Assembly (NCBI GenBank): GCA_947491985.1
Contig: CANLLR010000025.1
Span: forward strand, 1 to 36,007
Length of the DNA: 36,007 nucleotides
Origin: Flavobacteriaceae bacterium
Lineage (GTDB): Bacteria; Bacteroidota; Bacteroidia; Flavobacteriales; Flavobacteriaceae
Reading direction: 5' to 3'
Part shown: positions 7,707-16,342 of the stretch, piece after piece
How positions within the stretch are numbered: the stretch's first letter is position 1
Layout of the letters: each line of letters begins with the position of its first letter
Position numbers and translations under genes: made by a program
The notes under the pieces: model-generated
The model's input: the letters and a program-made list of their open reading frames with translations, nothing else
Told to the model about the DNA's origin: nothing
Database searches by the model: none

Positions 7707-8666
7707 ATGAAAAAGTCTATTCTCTTTATTCTATTCTCTTTATTCTATTCCCAACTTCATTCCCAAAAAAAGATGATCACACCACCGTATCTCCAAAAAG
7801 GCGACACCATTGCCATCGTTGCCACCGCTCGTAAAAACATCGAAGACAATTTGCAAACTTCTATCGGTTGGCTCAAAAGTTGGGGTTTGGAAGTCGTTAT
7901 TGGTGCTACTATTGGTTTAGACAAAGACCAACTCGCAGGCACCGATGAACAACGCGCAGCCGATTTTCAAACGCAACTCGACAATCCCAATATTAAAGCC
8001 ATTTGGTGTGTTCGCGGCGGCTATGGAACGGTTCGCATGATTGATTTGTTGGATTTTACGCAATTCAAAAAATCGCCCAAATGGATTGTCGGTTTTAGCG
8101 ATGTTACAGTGGTGCACAGTCATTTGAATACGATGGGGTTTGAATCTATTCACGGCATCATGCCGGTAAGTGTAAAAGCAACGGAAGATGCTAAGGAAAG
8201 CCTACGAAAAGCGTTATTTGGAGAACATTTGGAATATACTGTTCCGTGCGAAAACAAAAACCGATTGGGCAAAGCCAAAGGCGAATTGGTAGGTGGCAAT
8301 TTGTCTATTTTATACAGTTTATTCGGTTCGCCATCGGCCATTGATTGCACGGATAAAATTCTTTTTATAGAAGATTTAGACGAATATTTGTACCACATCG
8401 ATCGCATGATGATTAACCTCAAACGCAACGGATGTCTCGAAAGTCTAAAGGGCATTATCGTAGGTGGCATGACCAAAATGAAAGACAACGACATTCCGTG
8501 GGGAAAAGATGCTCTTGAAATTATTGATGATGTAACTTCAAAATACAACATCCCAATTATATATAACTTTCCGGCCGGACACATGGCAGACAATCGCGCC
8601 TTGATTTTTGGAAAACAGGTTTCGATGGAAGTAAATGATTTGGAGAGTAGAGTGGTTTTTGACTAA
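7707..8666 (+). CDS. LD-carboxypeptidase (peptidase family S66) with N-terminal signal-like peptide
   Basis: Removes the terminal D-Ala from murein tetrapeptides in peptidoglycan recycling. 319 residues. The Ser-Glu-His triad is visible as S131 (IVGFSDVT), E222 (LFIEDLDE) and H292 (FPAGHMADN), with the family's GTxxR-type loop CVRGGYGTVRMIDLLDF. The classical enzyme (LdcA) is cytosolic, but this one starts with MKKSILFILFSLFYSQLHSQ, a convincing Sec signal peptide; the family core starts at MITPPYLQKGD (residue 23). A promoter element 22 nt upstream favours the long form, giving a periplasmic product. The next gene is separated by a palindromic repeat. Confidence 0.9.
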   Translation: MKKSILFILFSLFYSQLHSQKKMITPPYLQKGDTIAIVATARKNIEDNLQTSIGWLKSWGLEVVIGATIGLDKDQLAGTDEQRAADFQTQLDNPNIKAIWCVRGGYGTVRMIDLLDFTQFKKSPKWIVGFSDVTVVHSHLNTMGFESIHGIMPVSVKATEDAKESLRKALFGEHLEYTVPCENKNRLGKAKGELVGGNLSILYSLFGSPSAIDCTDKILFIEDLDEYLYHIDRMMINLKRNGCLESLKGIIVGGMTKMKDNDIPWGKDALEIIDDVTSKYNIPIIYNFPAGHMADNRALIFGKQVSMEVNDLESRVVFD

Positions 8667-8672
8667 CCAACT

Positions 8673-8717
8673 TGTCATTCCGAGGCACGAGCGAAGCGAA
8701 CTGGCGAAGCAATGACA
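8673..8717. repeat. Palindromic intergenic repeat (TGTCATTCC family)
   Basis: Begins TGTCATTCCGAGG and ends AATGACA (7-bp perfect terminal inverted repeats). An internal 24-nt string at 8686-8709 occurs again, exactly but inverted, at 24201-24224. This makes the 20-residue upstream extension of the next gene spurious. Confidence 0.75.
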
Positions 8718-8731
8718 AAAAAAACAACGAC

Positions 8732-9091
8732 ATGGCTGAACACAACGAACTAGGAAAACTCGGAGAAGAACTGGCTGTAGCGTATCTACAACGGAACAAT
8801 TATGCTATTCTCGAAACCAACTGGTCGTTTCAAAAAGCTGAAATTGATATCATTGCGCAAAAAGACAACGTACTTACAATTGTCGAAGTAAAAACACGTT
8901 CGTCTATCGAATTTGGTTTGCCACAAGATTTTGTAAAACCAAAAAAAATTCAACTGTTGGTCAAAGCGGTTAACGAATATGTGATTTCGAATGATTTGGA
9001 TGTGACCGTTCGTTTTGACATTATTGCAATCCACAAAGACACTAGCGATTATACTATCGAACATATTGAAGATGCTTTTTATTATTTTTGA
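8732..9091 (+). CDS. YraN/UPF0102-family protein, endonuclease-like
   Basis: About 119 residues from ATG 8732 (MAEHNELGKLGEELAVAYL), the conserved family start; a TTG start at 8672 would only translate the repeat. The fold is predicted to be a restriction-endonuclease-like nuclease. GELG/GEELA helix, AEIDIIAQKDNVLTIVEVKTR carries the acidic metal ligands and the E-x-K motif (EVK). The role of the family is uncertain; Holliday-junction-resolvase-like activity has been suggested from fold similarity. Runs in the same direction as the S66 gene, 65 bp after it. Confidence 0.9.
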   Translation: MAEHNELGKLGEELAVAYLQRNNYAILETNWSFQKAEIDIIAQKDNVLTIVEVKTRSSIEFGLPQDFVKPKKIQLLVKAVNEYVISNDLDVTVRFDIIAIHKDTSDYTIEHIEDAFYYF

Positions 9092-9111
9092 TTTGTTTTT
9101 ATTAAAAAAGC

Positions 9112-9160
9112 AAACCGCAGATTGCACGGATTAGCACTGATTTTAATTCTTTTAATCTTT
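9112..9160. repeat. Possible dispersed repeat fragment
   Basis: 'aaaccgcagattgcacggattagcactgatt...' resembles the 'gcac(g)gattagcac' words of the 4600-4684 element and is a type of sequence I associate with flavobacterial intergenic repeats. No exact second copy in the window. Confidence 0.35.
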
Positions 9161-9197
9161 AGTGAAATAAAACTTTTAAGCTCGTAGAATTAAAACC

Positions 9198-9893
9198 ATG
9201 CAACAACTACTCTTACTTCACGGTGCACTTGGAAGTGCAGAAAATTTTCTGTCCTTGTCTTCCTTTTTGCAAAATGATTTTGATATCCACACCCTCACTT
9301 TTGAAGGTCATGGCGGAAAAGACATTCCTGAAAATGATTTTTCAATCGCTCAATTTGCTCAAGAAGTCATCATCTATTTAGACGAAAATAAAATCGATAG
9401 CATTCCGATATTTGGTTATAGCATGGGCGGTTATGTGGGATTGTATTTGGCAAAACATTTTCCGGAAAGGGTTTCAAAACTGTTTACATTAGCCACCAAA
9501 ATAAACTGGACGAAAGCAGGTGCGGCAAAAGATGCTGGTATGTTAATTCCGAAAGTAATTATAGAAAAGGTCCCAAAATACGCCGCTGCATTAGAAACCC
9601 TTCACGGAAAAAGCTGGCAAGTCTTGATGCAAAAAACAGCACAAATGATGTTGGACTTGGGTGAAAATCCTCCGCTATCTTCTTCCGATTTTGGTAACAT
9701 AACAACGTCAGTTCTACTTTCGGTTGGCGATAAAGACATTTTGGTTACTGTTGAAGAAACATTGGCTGTTTTTAAAACGCTTTCCAATGCTCAATTACTT
9801 GTCATGCCCAACACAATACATCCTATTGAAAAAGTAGTAACAACCGATTTAGCCTTTCATTTGAAATCGTATTTTAAAAATCCTAATTTATAA
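9198..9893 (+). CDS. Alpha/beta-fold hydrolase
   Basis: 231 residues, no signal peptide, so cytosolic. Features in order: oxyanion-hole LLLLHGALGS near the N-terminus, nucleophile elbow FGYSMGGYVG with S75, acidic residue in VGDKDILV (~residue 181), and catalytic His in NTIHPIEKV near the C-terminus. This is the MhpC/YcdJ/MenH-like core without a large cap. The substrate cannot be assigned. It stands alone between a repeat-containing gap and a secreted protease gene. Confidence 0.88.
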   Translation: MQQLLLLHGALGSAENFLSLSSFLQNDFDIHTLTFEGHGGKDIPENDFSIAQFAQEVIIYLDENKIDSIPIFGYSMGGYVGLYLAKHFPERVSKLFTLATKINWTKAGAAKDAGMLIPKVIIEKVPKYAAALETLHGKSWQVLMQKTAQMMLDLGENPPLSSSDFGNITTSVLLSVGDKDILVTVEETLAVFKTLSNAQLLVMPNTIHPIEKVVTTDLAFHLKSYFKNPNL

Positions 9894-9950
9894 AAAAGTG
9901 CTTTTAGAGTTGCATTTCTTTAACTACCTTTACTTCAATAAATTGTAATT

Positions 9951-12128
9951 ATGATGAAGAAGTTAATAACAATTGCCACGTTATTATGTTTTGCCTTGGT
10001 TTTCGGGCAACGAAATATATCCAAAAAAGTGCGAGAATTAGAAACTGAAAAAGTAACTTTTAAAGCCGTTACTATATTCAAACCCTCTACTGATTCTGCA
10101 TTTACTTCAAATAAAGTAGTAGAAAAAGCCACTTACGTTAGTATCAACACTGCTGCTTTGATCGATATTATGTCTAAATCGTATGACCATTTAGAACTAA
10201 AAATCCCTTACAACGGAACCAATTTGACCTTATTATTATATAAAGTAAACCCTTTTTCAAATGGTTTTCACGTAGATTCTGACACTAAAAAAAATATCGC
10301 TTACACAAGAGGCGTTTATTACCGAGGTATTATAAAAGGCGATTATGAATCGGTTGTGTCGTTCAACTTTTTTGATAACGAACTCAACGGCGTCATTTCA
10401 AGCGACACACATGCTAATTTAGTTGTTGGAAAGCTACAAAAACCAAATAATTCCCAAGAATATATTATTTATTCTGATGCAAATATGAAAGTTGCAAATG
10501 GTTTTAATTGCGCGGTTAAAGAAGACGATTTCGTTACTTCAACTCACAATAAAACACAAGTTGGTCCCAATTCTGAAAAATGTGTCACCCTTTATTTTGA
10601 AGTCGATCATGATTTGTTTGTAGCCAACAATAGCAGTATTGCCATCACAACCAACTGGATGACTGCTGTTTTTAATAACATTCAAACATTATTCAATAAC
10701 GACGGAATCACTAGCAGTTTGAAATCGATTTTTATATGGACAACTCCCGATCCCTATGAAGGAATTGGAAATACATCAGTATCTTATTTATACAAATTTA
10801 ATGAAATACGCCCTGTTTTTGATGGTGATTTGGGTCAATTGGTGGGAATAGATCCTGGCAGTTTAGGCGGTGTTGCTGTCGGCATTAATGGTTTGTGTTC
10901 GCAAAATAATTTTTGCTATTCTGATGTGAATTTTGAGTATGAAACGGTGCCCACTTTTTCGTGGACGCTACAAGTGCTTATTCATGAATTCGGGCATTTA
11001 TTGGGATCGCACCATACTCACAGGTGTTCTTGGAATGGCAACAATACCTCTATTGATGGATGCGGACAACAAGCAGGTTTTCCTGAAGGAAATTGCACAG
11101 TAGGTCCTATTCCATCAACTACAGAAAAAGGAACTTTAATGAGTTACTGCCATTTGGTTTCTGATGTTGGAGTTAATTTTAACAATGGTTTCGGACCACA
11201 ACCTAGCGCTTTGATTTTGAATGCTATGCAAAATTCCAGTTGTTTGAGTTTTGATTGTATTACTACTTGTATTAACACTATTTCTAACATAAACATCACT
11301 AATGTGACTGCCAATTCGGCTACGATTACATGGACCGATTCAGGAACAATCTCAGAATGGCGTGTTCGAGTTTATCCTTTTGGAGAAACTCCTGGCAATT
11401 GGGAAACTGCGATGACCAATAGCTATTTAGCACTAAATTTAAATCCAAATTCCTATTATGTTGTATCGGTTGGACCGAATTGTACAGCTGGTTTAGAAAT
11501 TGGTGGAAGTAAATTAATTTTTGTAACCGCTGCCGCTTTTTGTGACGGCATTGAATTTGCTGATACGGGCGGAACTACAGGAAACTACACCAACAACGAA
11601 ACAGTGATTCGAACTATCGTTCCGAATGAACCAAACAACGCCATTAGTATAACTTTTAGCACGTTTTCATTAGAATTGGATTATGATTATTTGTATGTAT
11701 ATGATGGTAATTCGACCACTGCAACCGATTTAAGCAATGGCGGATTTACAGGAAATACTATTCCACCACCCTTAACTTCTTCGGCAATTGATGGTTCTTT
11801 AACCGTTAAATTTTTCTCTGATCAAGGAGTAGTCGATTCGGGTTTTGTAGCTACTATTTCCTGCGCACCATCTTTGAACATTACTGATTACAACGGATAT
11901 ATCGATTTCAGTTATTTTCCAAATCCGACCAATGGAAAAGTTCAAATTACCTCTAAAACGAGTATAGACAGTGTAACCGTTTACAATGTAGCAGGACAAT
12001 TGTTATACAACACTCCAATTAATACTACAGATGCTATTGTTGACTTATCCGATTTTGCTCAAGGAACCTATTTTTTCAAATTGCGATTTGATGAAAAAGA
12101 AGTGTGTTTCCGCGTATTGAAGATGTAA
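9951..12128 (+). CDS. Secreted M12-type (reprolysin-like) zinc metalloprotease with Fn3, CUB and T9SS sorting domains
   Basis: 725 residues. Signal peptide 1-~19 (LITIATLLCFALVFGQ). A propeptide-like region follows to ~200. The metzincin catalytic domain (~205-430) has HEFGHLLGSHH, i.e. H345-E346-x2-H349-x2-G352-x2-H355, and a Met-turn at M397 (GTLMSYCH). A fibronectin III-like domain follows (~440-525), then a CUB-like domain (~530-635), and a C-terminal type A T9SS sorting domain (~645-725, FSYFPNPTNGKVQI, GTYFFKLRF). Expected to be secreted across the outer membrane and to cleave extracellular proteins. Start could equally be the second ATG (9954). It converges on mfd with only 23 bp between stops. 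Confidence 0.92.
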   Translation: MMKKLITIATLLCFALVFGQRNISKKVRELETEKVTFKAVTIFKPSTDSAFTSNKVVEKATYVSINTAALIDIMSKSYDHLELKIPYNGTNLTLLLYKVNPFSNGFHVDSDTKKNIAYTRGVYYRGIIKGDYESVVSFNFFDNELNGVISSDTHANLVVGKLQKPNNSQEYIIYSDANMKVANGFNCAVKEDDFVTSTHNKTQVGPNSEKCVTLYFEVDHDLFVANNSSIAITTNWMTAVFNNIQTLFNNDGITSSLKSIFIWTTPDPYEGIGNTSVSYLYKFNEIRPVFDGDLGQLVGIDPGSLGGVAVGINGLCSQNNFCYSDVNFEYETVPTFSWTLQVLIHEFGHLLGSHHTHRCSWNGNNTSIDGCGQQAGFPEGNCTVGPIPSTTEKGTLMSYCHLVSDVGVNFNNGFGPQPSALILNAMQNSSCLSFDCITTCINTISNINITNVTANSATITWTDSGTISEWRVRVYPFGETPGNWETAMTNSYLALNLNPNSYYVVSVGPNCTAGLEIGGSKLIFVTAAAFCDGIEFADTGGTTGNYTNNETVIRTIVPNEPNNAISITFSTFSLELDYDYLYVYDGNSTTATDLSNGGFTGNTIPPPLTSSAIDGSLTVKFFSDQGVVDSGFVATISCAPSLNITDYNGYIDFSYFPNPTNGKVQITSKTSIDSVTVYNVAGQLLYNTPINTTDAIVDLSDFAQGTYFFKLRFDEKEVCFRVLKM

Positions 12129-12151
12129 TCTACAGAAGTTTGTGGGTAATT

Positions 12152-15100
12152 TTAAATTTGATTAATCAATTCTAATGCTTTATTGATCGACTTTACATTT
12201 TCAAAAGTCAGTAACAATCGCAAGCCGTTTTTGGTGTCTTTTTCTTTCATTTTGCACAAGTTGCCATTTTGCTGTACAAACTGCAATACTTTGTGAAAAC
12301 GAGTCGATTGGTAAAAATCACTTTGTTGGTCGCCCACAAAATACCCAATCATCTTTCCTTGTTTGAGGATGAGTTTTTCAATTCCTATTTGCGTAGCTTT
12401 CCATTTGATGCGAATGCTATTGAGTAACGAAACGGCTTCTTTTGGTAATGCACCAAAACGATCCATTAGTTTTTGTTCGTACACTACTAACTCGTCTTCG
12501 TTTTTGATGTTGCTCAGTTCGTTGTATAAATTAAGTCGTTCGGAAATGTTGTTAATGTATTCATCCGGAAACAACAATTCGAAATCGGTGTCCATTTGCA
12601 AATCTTTGACGTACTCTTTGGTTTCGATGTCATTCTCGGATTCGTACAAGTCTTTGAATTCGTTTTCTTTCAACTCGTCTATGGCTTCGTTCATGATTTT
12701 TTGATAGGTATCAAATCCAATTTCATTAATGAATCCACTTTGTTCTCCACCCAATAAATCGCCCGCTCCACGAATTTCCAAATCCTTCATGGCGATATTA
12801 AAACCGCTCCCCAATTCACTAAATTGTTCTAACGCATTGATTCGTTTTTGCGCTTCCGACGACATCGACGAAAACGGCGGTGTGATAAAATAACAAAATG
12901 CTTTTTTATTGCTTCGCCCTACTCTACCTCGCATTTGATGCAAATCAGACAGTCCGAAATTATTGGCATTATTGATAAAAATCGTGTTCGCATTCGGAAC
13001 ATCCAAACCACTTTCAATTATGGTCGTGGCGACCAAAACATCAAATTCGCCATTCATAAAACCGAGCATCAATTCTTCTAACTTTTTACCATCCATTTGA
13101 CCGTGACCAATGCCTACGCGTGCATCGGGAACTAGTCGCTGAATCATTCCGGCTATTTCTTTAATGTTTTCAATTCGGTTATTGATAAAAAATACTTGTC
13201 CGTTGCGCTGAATTTCGTATGAAATCGCGTCGCGAATCAGCTCTTCATTAAACCGCATCACTTGTGTTTCGATGGGATATCGGTTCGGTGGTGGCGTTGT
13301 GATTACCGACAAATCGCGGGCAGCCATCAATGAGAATTGCAAGGTTCTCGGAATCGGAGTAGCGGTCAACGTCAACGTATCGACATTGGCTGCGATTGTT
13401 TTGAGTTTGTCTTTAACATTCACGCCAAACTTTTGCTCTTCGTCAACAATCAACAAACCTAAATTTTTAAACTTGACATCTTTGCTCACCAATTGGTGTG
13501 TTCCGATAATAATGTCCAACTTGCCATCGGCCAAATCTTTTAAGGTTTCGGCTTTTTGTTTGGCAGTTCGAAAGCGATTCAAGTAATTTATAGTAACGGG
13601 CATGTCTTTCAATCGCTCGGTAAATGTACGCGAATGTTGGTAGGCTAAAATGGTGGTTGGAACCAAAATAGCGACTTGTTTTCCGTTGTCAACAGCTTTA
13701 AAAGCAGCACGAATCGCCACTTCTGTTTTACCAAAACCAACGTCACCACAAACCAATCTGTCCATTGGACGGTCGCTTTCCATGTCAGCTTTTACATCGC
13801 GTGTAGCTGTAATTTGGTCGGGCGTATCTTCATAAATAAACGAACTTTCGAGTTCGGCTTGCAAATAACTATCGGGCGCATATTGAAATCCTTTTTCCAA
13901 ACGACGTTTGGCGTACAACTGAATCAAATTGAACGCTATGTGTTTTACGCGTGCTTTGGTTTTTTGTTTTAACGCTTTCCAAGCTCCCGAACCCAATTTG
14001 TAAATTTTGGGCGGAACACCATCTTTGCCGGAGTATTTCGAGATTTTATGCAATGAATGGATGCTCACATATACGATATCATTGTCGGCGTAGGCAATTT
14101 TAATGGCTTCTTGTGTTTTGCCTTCGACTTGTATTTTTTGCAAACCGCCGAACTTCCCAATACCGTGATCAATGTGCGTCACATAATCGCCCACCGCCAA
14201 CGTGGTCAGTTCTTTTAACGTTAAGGTTTGCTTTTTAGAATAGCCGTTTTTGATGCTAAACTTATGATAGCGCTCAAAAATTTGATGGTCGGTGTAACAC
14301 GCCATCTGATTTTCTTCATCAATAAATCCTTGAAAAATAGGAAAAACGATGGTTTTGTATTGTTTGCGAATGTCTTCGTGATTGGCTTCATCAATACTCT
14401 CAAAAATATCATGAAAACGGTTCGCCTGATTCTCATTCGAACAGAACAAATAATTTTTGATGCCGTTGAAATGATTTTCACTTAAATTTTGCAACAACAA
14501 GTCAAACTGTTTGTTGAATGACGGTTGCGGTTTGGTGTAGAATTCAAGCACCGTTGACGGTGAAAAAGTAGTGGCACTTCCTATTTCAATAATCGAAAAA
14601 TCGAGTGCTTTTTTTAAGAATGCTTTACTATGAATAAACAATTCTTCAGGTGACGCATGATTGACTTCTGTAGGAAGTTTGGCAAACGCCTCTTTGGCTC
14701 TTTCGAAAAGTGTATCCAATTGTGTCAACAGCACTTCGGTATTTTGTAACAACAAAACCGTTTTGTCGTTGATGTATTGCAAAAAACTTTCGCGCGATTC
14801 GTTCGACAATTTACTGTCGACATTCGGAATAATATTGATTTTCTTTTGGGTTTCGATAGAAAGTTGTGTGGCGACGTCAAAACTTCGAATGCTGTCGACT
14901 TCATTACCAAAAAATTCAATTCGGTACGGATTATCATTAGAAAAAGAAAACACATCGACGATACCTCCGCGGACCGAAAACTCACCGGGTTCCGACACAA
15001 AATCGACGCGTTTGAAATGGTACTCAAACAAGACCTCGTTAATAAAATCAATAGAAATTTGATCGCCAACCGAAACTTTTAAGGTGTTTTTTTCAAGCTC

Positions 15101-15508
15101 TTTTCGGGTGACCACTTTCTCAAAAATCGCTTCGGGATACGAAACAATAATCGATGGTTTTTTACGCGAGTTGATGCGGTTTAACACCTCTGCACGCAAC
15201 AACACATTCGCATTGTCGGTTTCGTCAATTTGATACGGACGACGGTACGAACTTGGATAAAACAACACGTCTTGGTCGTTAATCAAATGCTCTAAATCGT
15301 TCAAATAATAGGCCGCTTCTTCTTTATCTTGAAACAAAATAAGGAAAGGCAAATCGGTTTTTTCAAAGACGGTTTTGATTACAAAAGACAATGACGATCC
15401 TACCAAACCTTTGATGGCTAGTTTGGTATTTTGTTTTTGAAGGGTATCGGCGATGAGTTGTACTTTGGCCGATTTTTCATAAACAGTAAGAATCGCTGAT
15501 TTACTCAA
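12152..15508 (-). CDS. mfd: Transcription-repair coupling factor
   Basis: Translocase that removes RNA polymerase stalled at DNA lesions and recruits UvrA. 1118 residues, normal length. In order: UvrB-like N-terminal domain (~1-350), RNA-polymerase-interacting CarD-like domain (~440-510, VGDYVTHIDHGIGKFGG), SF2 helicase motor with Walker A GDVGFGKTEVAIRAAFKA (~586) and Walker B DEEQ (~690), motif VI HQMRGRVGRSNKKAFCY, and the C-terminal TRCF regulatory domain (~980-1100). It starts 8 bp inside the end of the upstream lipoprotein gene, so the two are translationally coupled or at least co-transcribed. Confidence 0.98.
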   Translation of the reverse strand: MSKSAILTVYEKSAKVQLIADTLQKQNTKLAIKGLVGSSLSFVIKTVFEKTDLPFLILFQDKEEAAYYLNDLEHLINDQDVLFYPSSYRRPYQIDETDNANVLLRAEVLNRINSRKKPSIIVSYPEAIFEKVVTRKELEKNTLKVSVGDQISIDFINEVLFEYHFKRVDFVSEPGEFSVRGGIVDVFSFSNDNPYRIEFFGNEVDSIRSFDVATQLSIETQKKINIIPNVDSKLSNESRESFLQYINDKTVLLLQNTEVLLTQLDTLFERAKEAFAKLPTEVNHASPEELFIHSKAFLKKALDFSIIEIGSATTFSPSTVLEFYTKPQPSFNKQFDLLLQNLSENHFNGIKNYLFCSNENQANRFHDIFESIDEANHEDIRKQYKTIVFPIFQGFIDEENQMACYTDHQIFERYHKFSIKNGYSKKQTLTLKELTTLAVGDYVTHIDHGIGKFGGLQKIQVEGKTQEAIKIAYADNDIVYVSIHSLHKISKYSGKDGVPPKIYKLGSGAWKALKQKTKARVKHIAFNLIQLYAKRRLEKGFQYAPDSYLQAELESSFIYEDTPDQITATRDVKADMESDRPMDRLVCGDVGFGKTEVAIRAAFKAVDNGKQVAILVPTTILAYQHSRTFTERLKDMPVTINYLNRFRTAKQKAETLKDLADGKLDIIIGTHQLVSKDVKFKNLGLLIVDEEQKFGVNVKDKLKTIAANVDTLTLTATPIPRTLQFSLMAARDLSVITTPPPNRYPIETQVMRFNEELIRDAISYEIQRNGQVFFINNRIENIKEIAGMIQRLVPDARVGIGHGQMDGKKLEELMLGFMNGEFDVLVATTIIESGLDVPNANTIFINNANNFGLSDLHQMRGRVGRSNKKAFCYFITPPFSSMSSEAQKRINALEQFSELGSGFNIAMKDLEIRGAGDLLGGEQSGFINEIGFDTYQKIMNEAIDELKENEFKDLYESENDIETKEYVKDLQMDTDFELLFPDEYINNISERLNLYNELSNIKNEDELVVYEQKLMDRFGALPKEAVSLLNSIRIKWKATQIGIEKLILKQGKMIGYFVGDQQSDFYQSTRFHKVLQFVQQNGNLCKMKEKDTKNGLRLLLTFENVKSINKALELINQI

Positions 15509-16103
15509 CTGGTACCGGTTTTATCTGGTTCATGGTATTCGGAATGGCTCTTGAAGTATCTTTCATACGAATAATATCCGATTCGTATTCTTCTATCGGA
15601 ATCAAACTTTTTCGAATAATTTCCTGCATTTGCATTTGTAGCGACGTAATTTCGATATTGGTTTCTTTTAAAATCGCAATCACTTTTTGGTCGGGAATTT
15701 GATTCAATTGCATGTACAAATCCAATGTTTTTATTTTGGTGGTCAACACTGAAATCCGACTTTTAATAGCGGGAATGTTGAATTTATAAGGAATGTTCTT
15801 ATTGAGAGAGTCTACTTTTTTAGATAGTGTACTGGCTTTTTTCTGAAAAGCACCAATCGTACTTTTGGGTTTTAAATTGATTTCGTTTACAAAATCGCGC
15901 CACTCGACCCAACTGTTGGCTACGGCTTGTGCGCCTGGCTCCATTGTTGGAACGCTAAAACCCCAAGCATTGTTGATGTTGTTGAAAATAACTTCTCTTT
16001 TTTTGGCTTCCTTTTTTTGCTCGATGAAGCGTTCTTGATTGTCGTTTTGACACGAAAATAGCAAGAAAGAAAACAAAAAAACAGCTAAAAACTTAAACTT
16101 CAT
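15501..16103 (-). CDS. Lipoprotein of unknown function overlapping mfd
   Basis: 200 residues. Signal peptide MKFKFLAVFLFSFLLFSCQN has a lipobox ending in C18. The mature part is Lys/Glu/Gln-rich and mainly helical (~25-175), likely a coiled coil, with no catalytic motif seen and no cysteine beyond C18. It carries a conserved-looking NAWGFSVPTMEPGAQAVANS stretch (~45-64). The residue after C18 is Q then N-D-N, so surface export by a QKDDE-like signal is possible but not clear. The stop overlaps the mfd start by 8 nt. Nothing connects it functionally to DNA repair. Unrecognised family. Confidence 0.85.
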   Translation of the reverse strand: MKFKFLAVFLFSFLLFSCQNDNQERFIEQKKEAKKREVIFNNINNAWGFSVPTMEPGAQAVANSWVEWRDFVNEINLKPKSTIGAFQKKASTLSKKVDSLNKNIPYKFNIPAIKSRISVLTTKIKTLDLYMQLNQIPDQKVIAILKETNIEITSLQMQMQEIIRKSLIPIEEYESDIIRMKDTSRAIPNTMNQIKPVPVE

Positions 16104-16157
16104 GATTGATTTAACTTTGGATTTTACTTCGTACAGTTCGACCTATCGGTCTCGGGT

Positions 16158-16165
16158 CAAAAATA
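16158..16165 (-). promoter_or_regulatory. -7 element for lipoprotein-mfd unit
   Basis: TATTTTTG on the minus strand, about 55 nt upstream of the lipoprotein start. No clear -33. Confidence 0.4.
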
Positions 16166-16226
16166 CAAAAGTAGTGGTTTAGTTGTTGAGATAATGTGAA
16201 AGGTTTTATAAAAGTTTTCTGCCTTT

Positions 16227-16297
16227 TGTCATTCCGACTAGAGAGGAATCTCATAATCAAAATCACTAAATGAGATTCCTCCTTAGTTGGAATGACA
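16227..16297. repeat. Long palindromic intergenic repeat (TGTCATTCC family)
   Basis: Two 27-nt arms (16227-16253 and 16271-16297) are reverse complements with three mismatches, separated by 17 nt. The outer bases TGTCATTCC/GGAATGACA match the ends of the element at 8673-8717. It lies in the divergent promoter region between the lipoprotein-mfd unit and threonine dehydrogenase. Confidence 0.85.
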
Positions 16298-16313
16298 CGT
16301 AAAGATGAAATTG

Positions 16314-16321
16314 TATCTTTG
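16314..16321 (+). promoter_or_regulatory. -7 element for threonine dehydrogenase
   Basis: TATCTTTG, 22 nt before ATG 16343. The nearest TTG (16287-16289) is 24 bp away and lies inside the palindromic repeat. Confidence 0.5.
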
Positions 16322-16342
16322 TATCTTCAAATAAAAAAAATT

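Noticed and set aside
8672..8731. Upstream N-terminal extension of the YraN-type protein
   Set aside because: The extension translates the TGTCATTCC palindromic repeat; the conserved protein starts at 8732.
13272..15082. Plus-strand frames within mfd
   Set aside because: Antisense shadows of a fully conserved gene.
16292..16342. Longer start for threonine dehydrogenase
   Set aside because: Overlaps the palindromic repeat and the -7 element; the NAD-binding fold begins right after ATG 16343.
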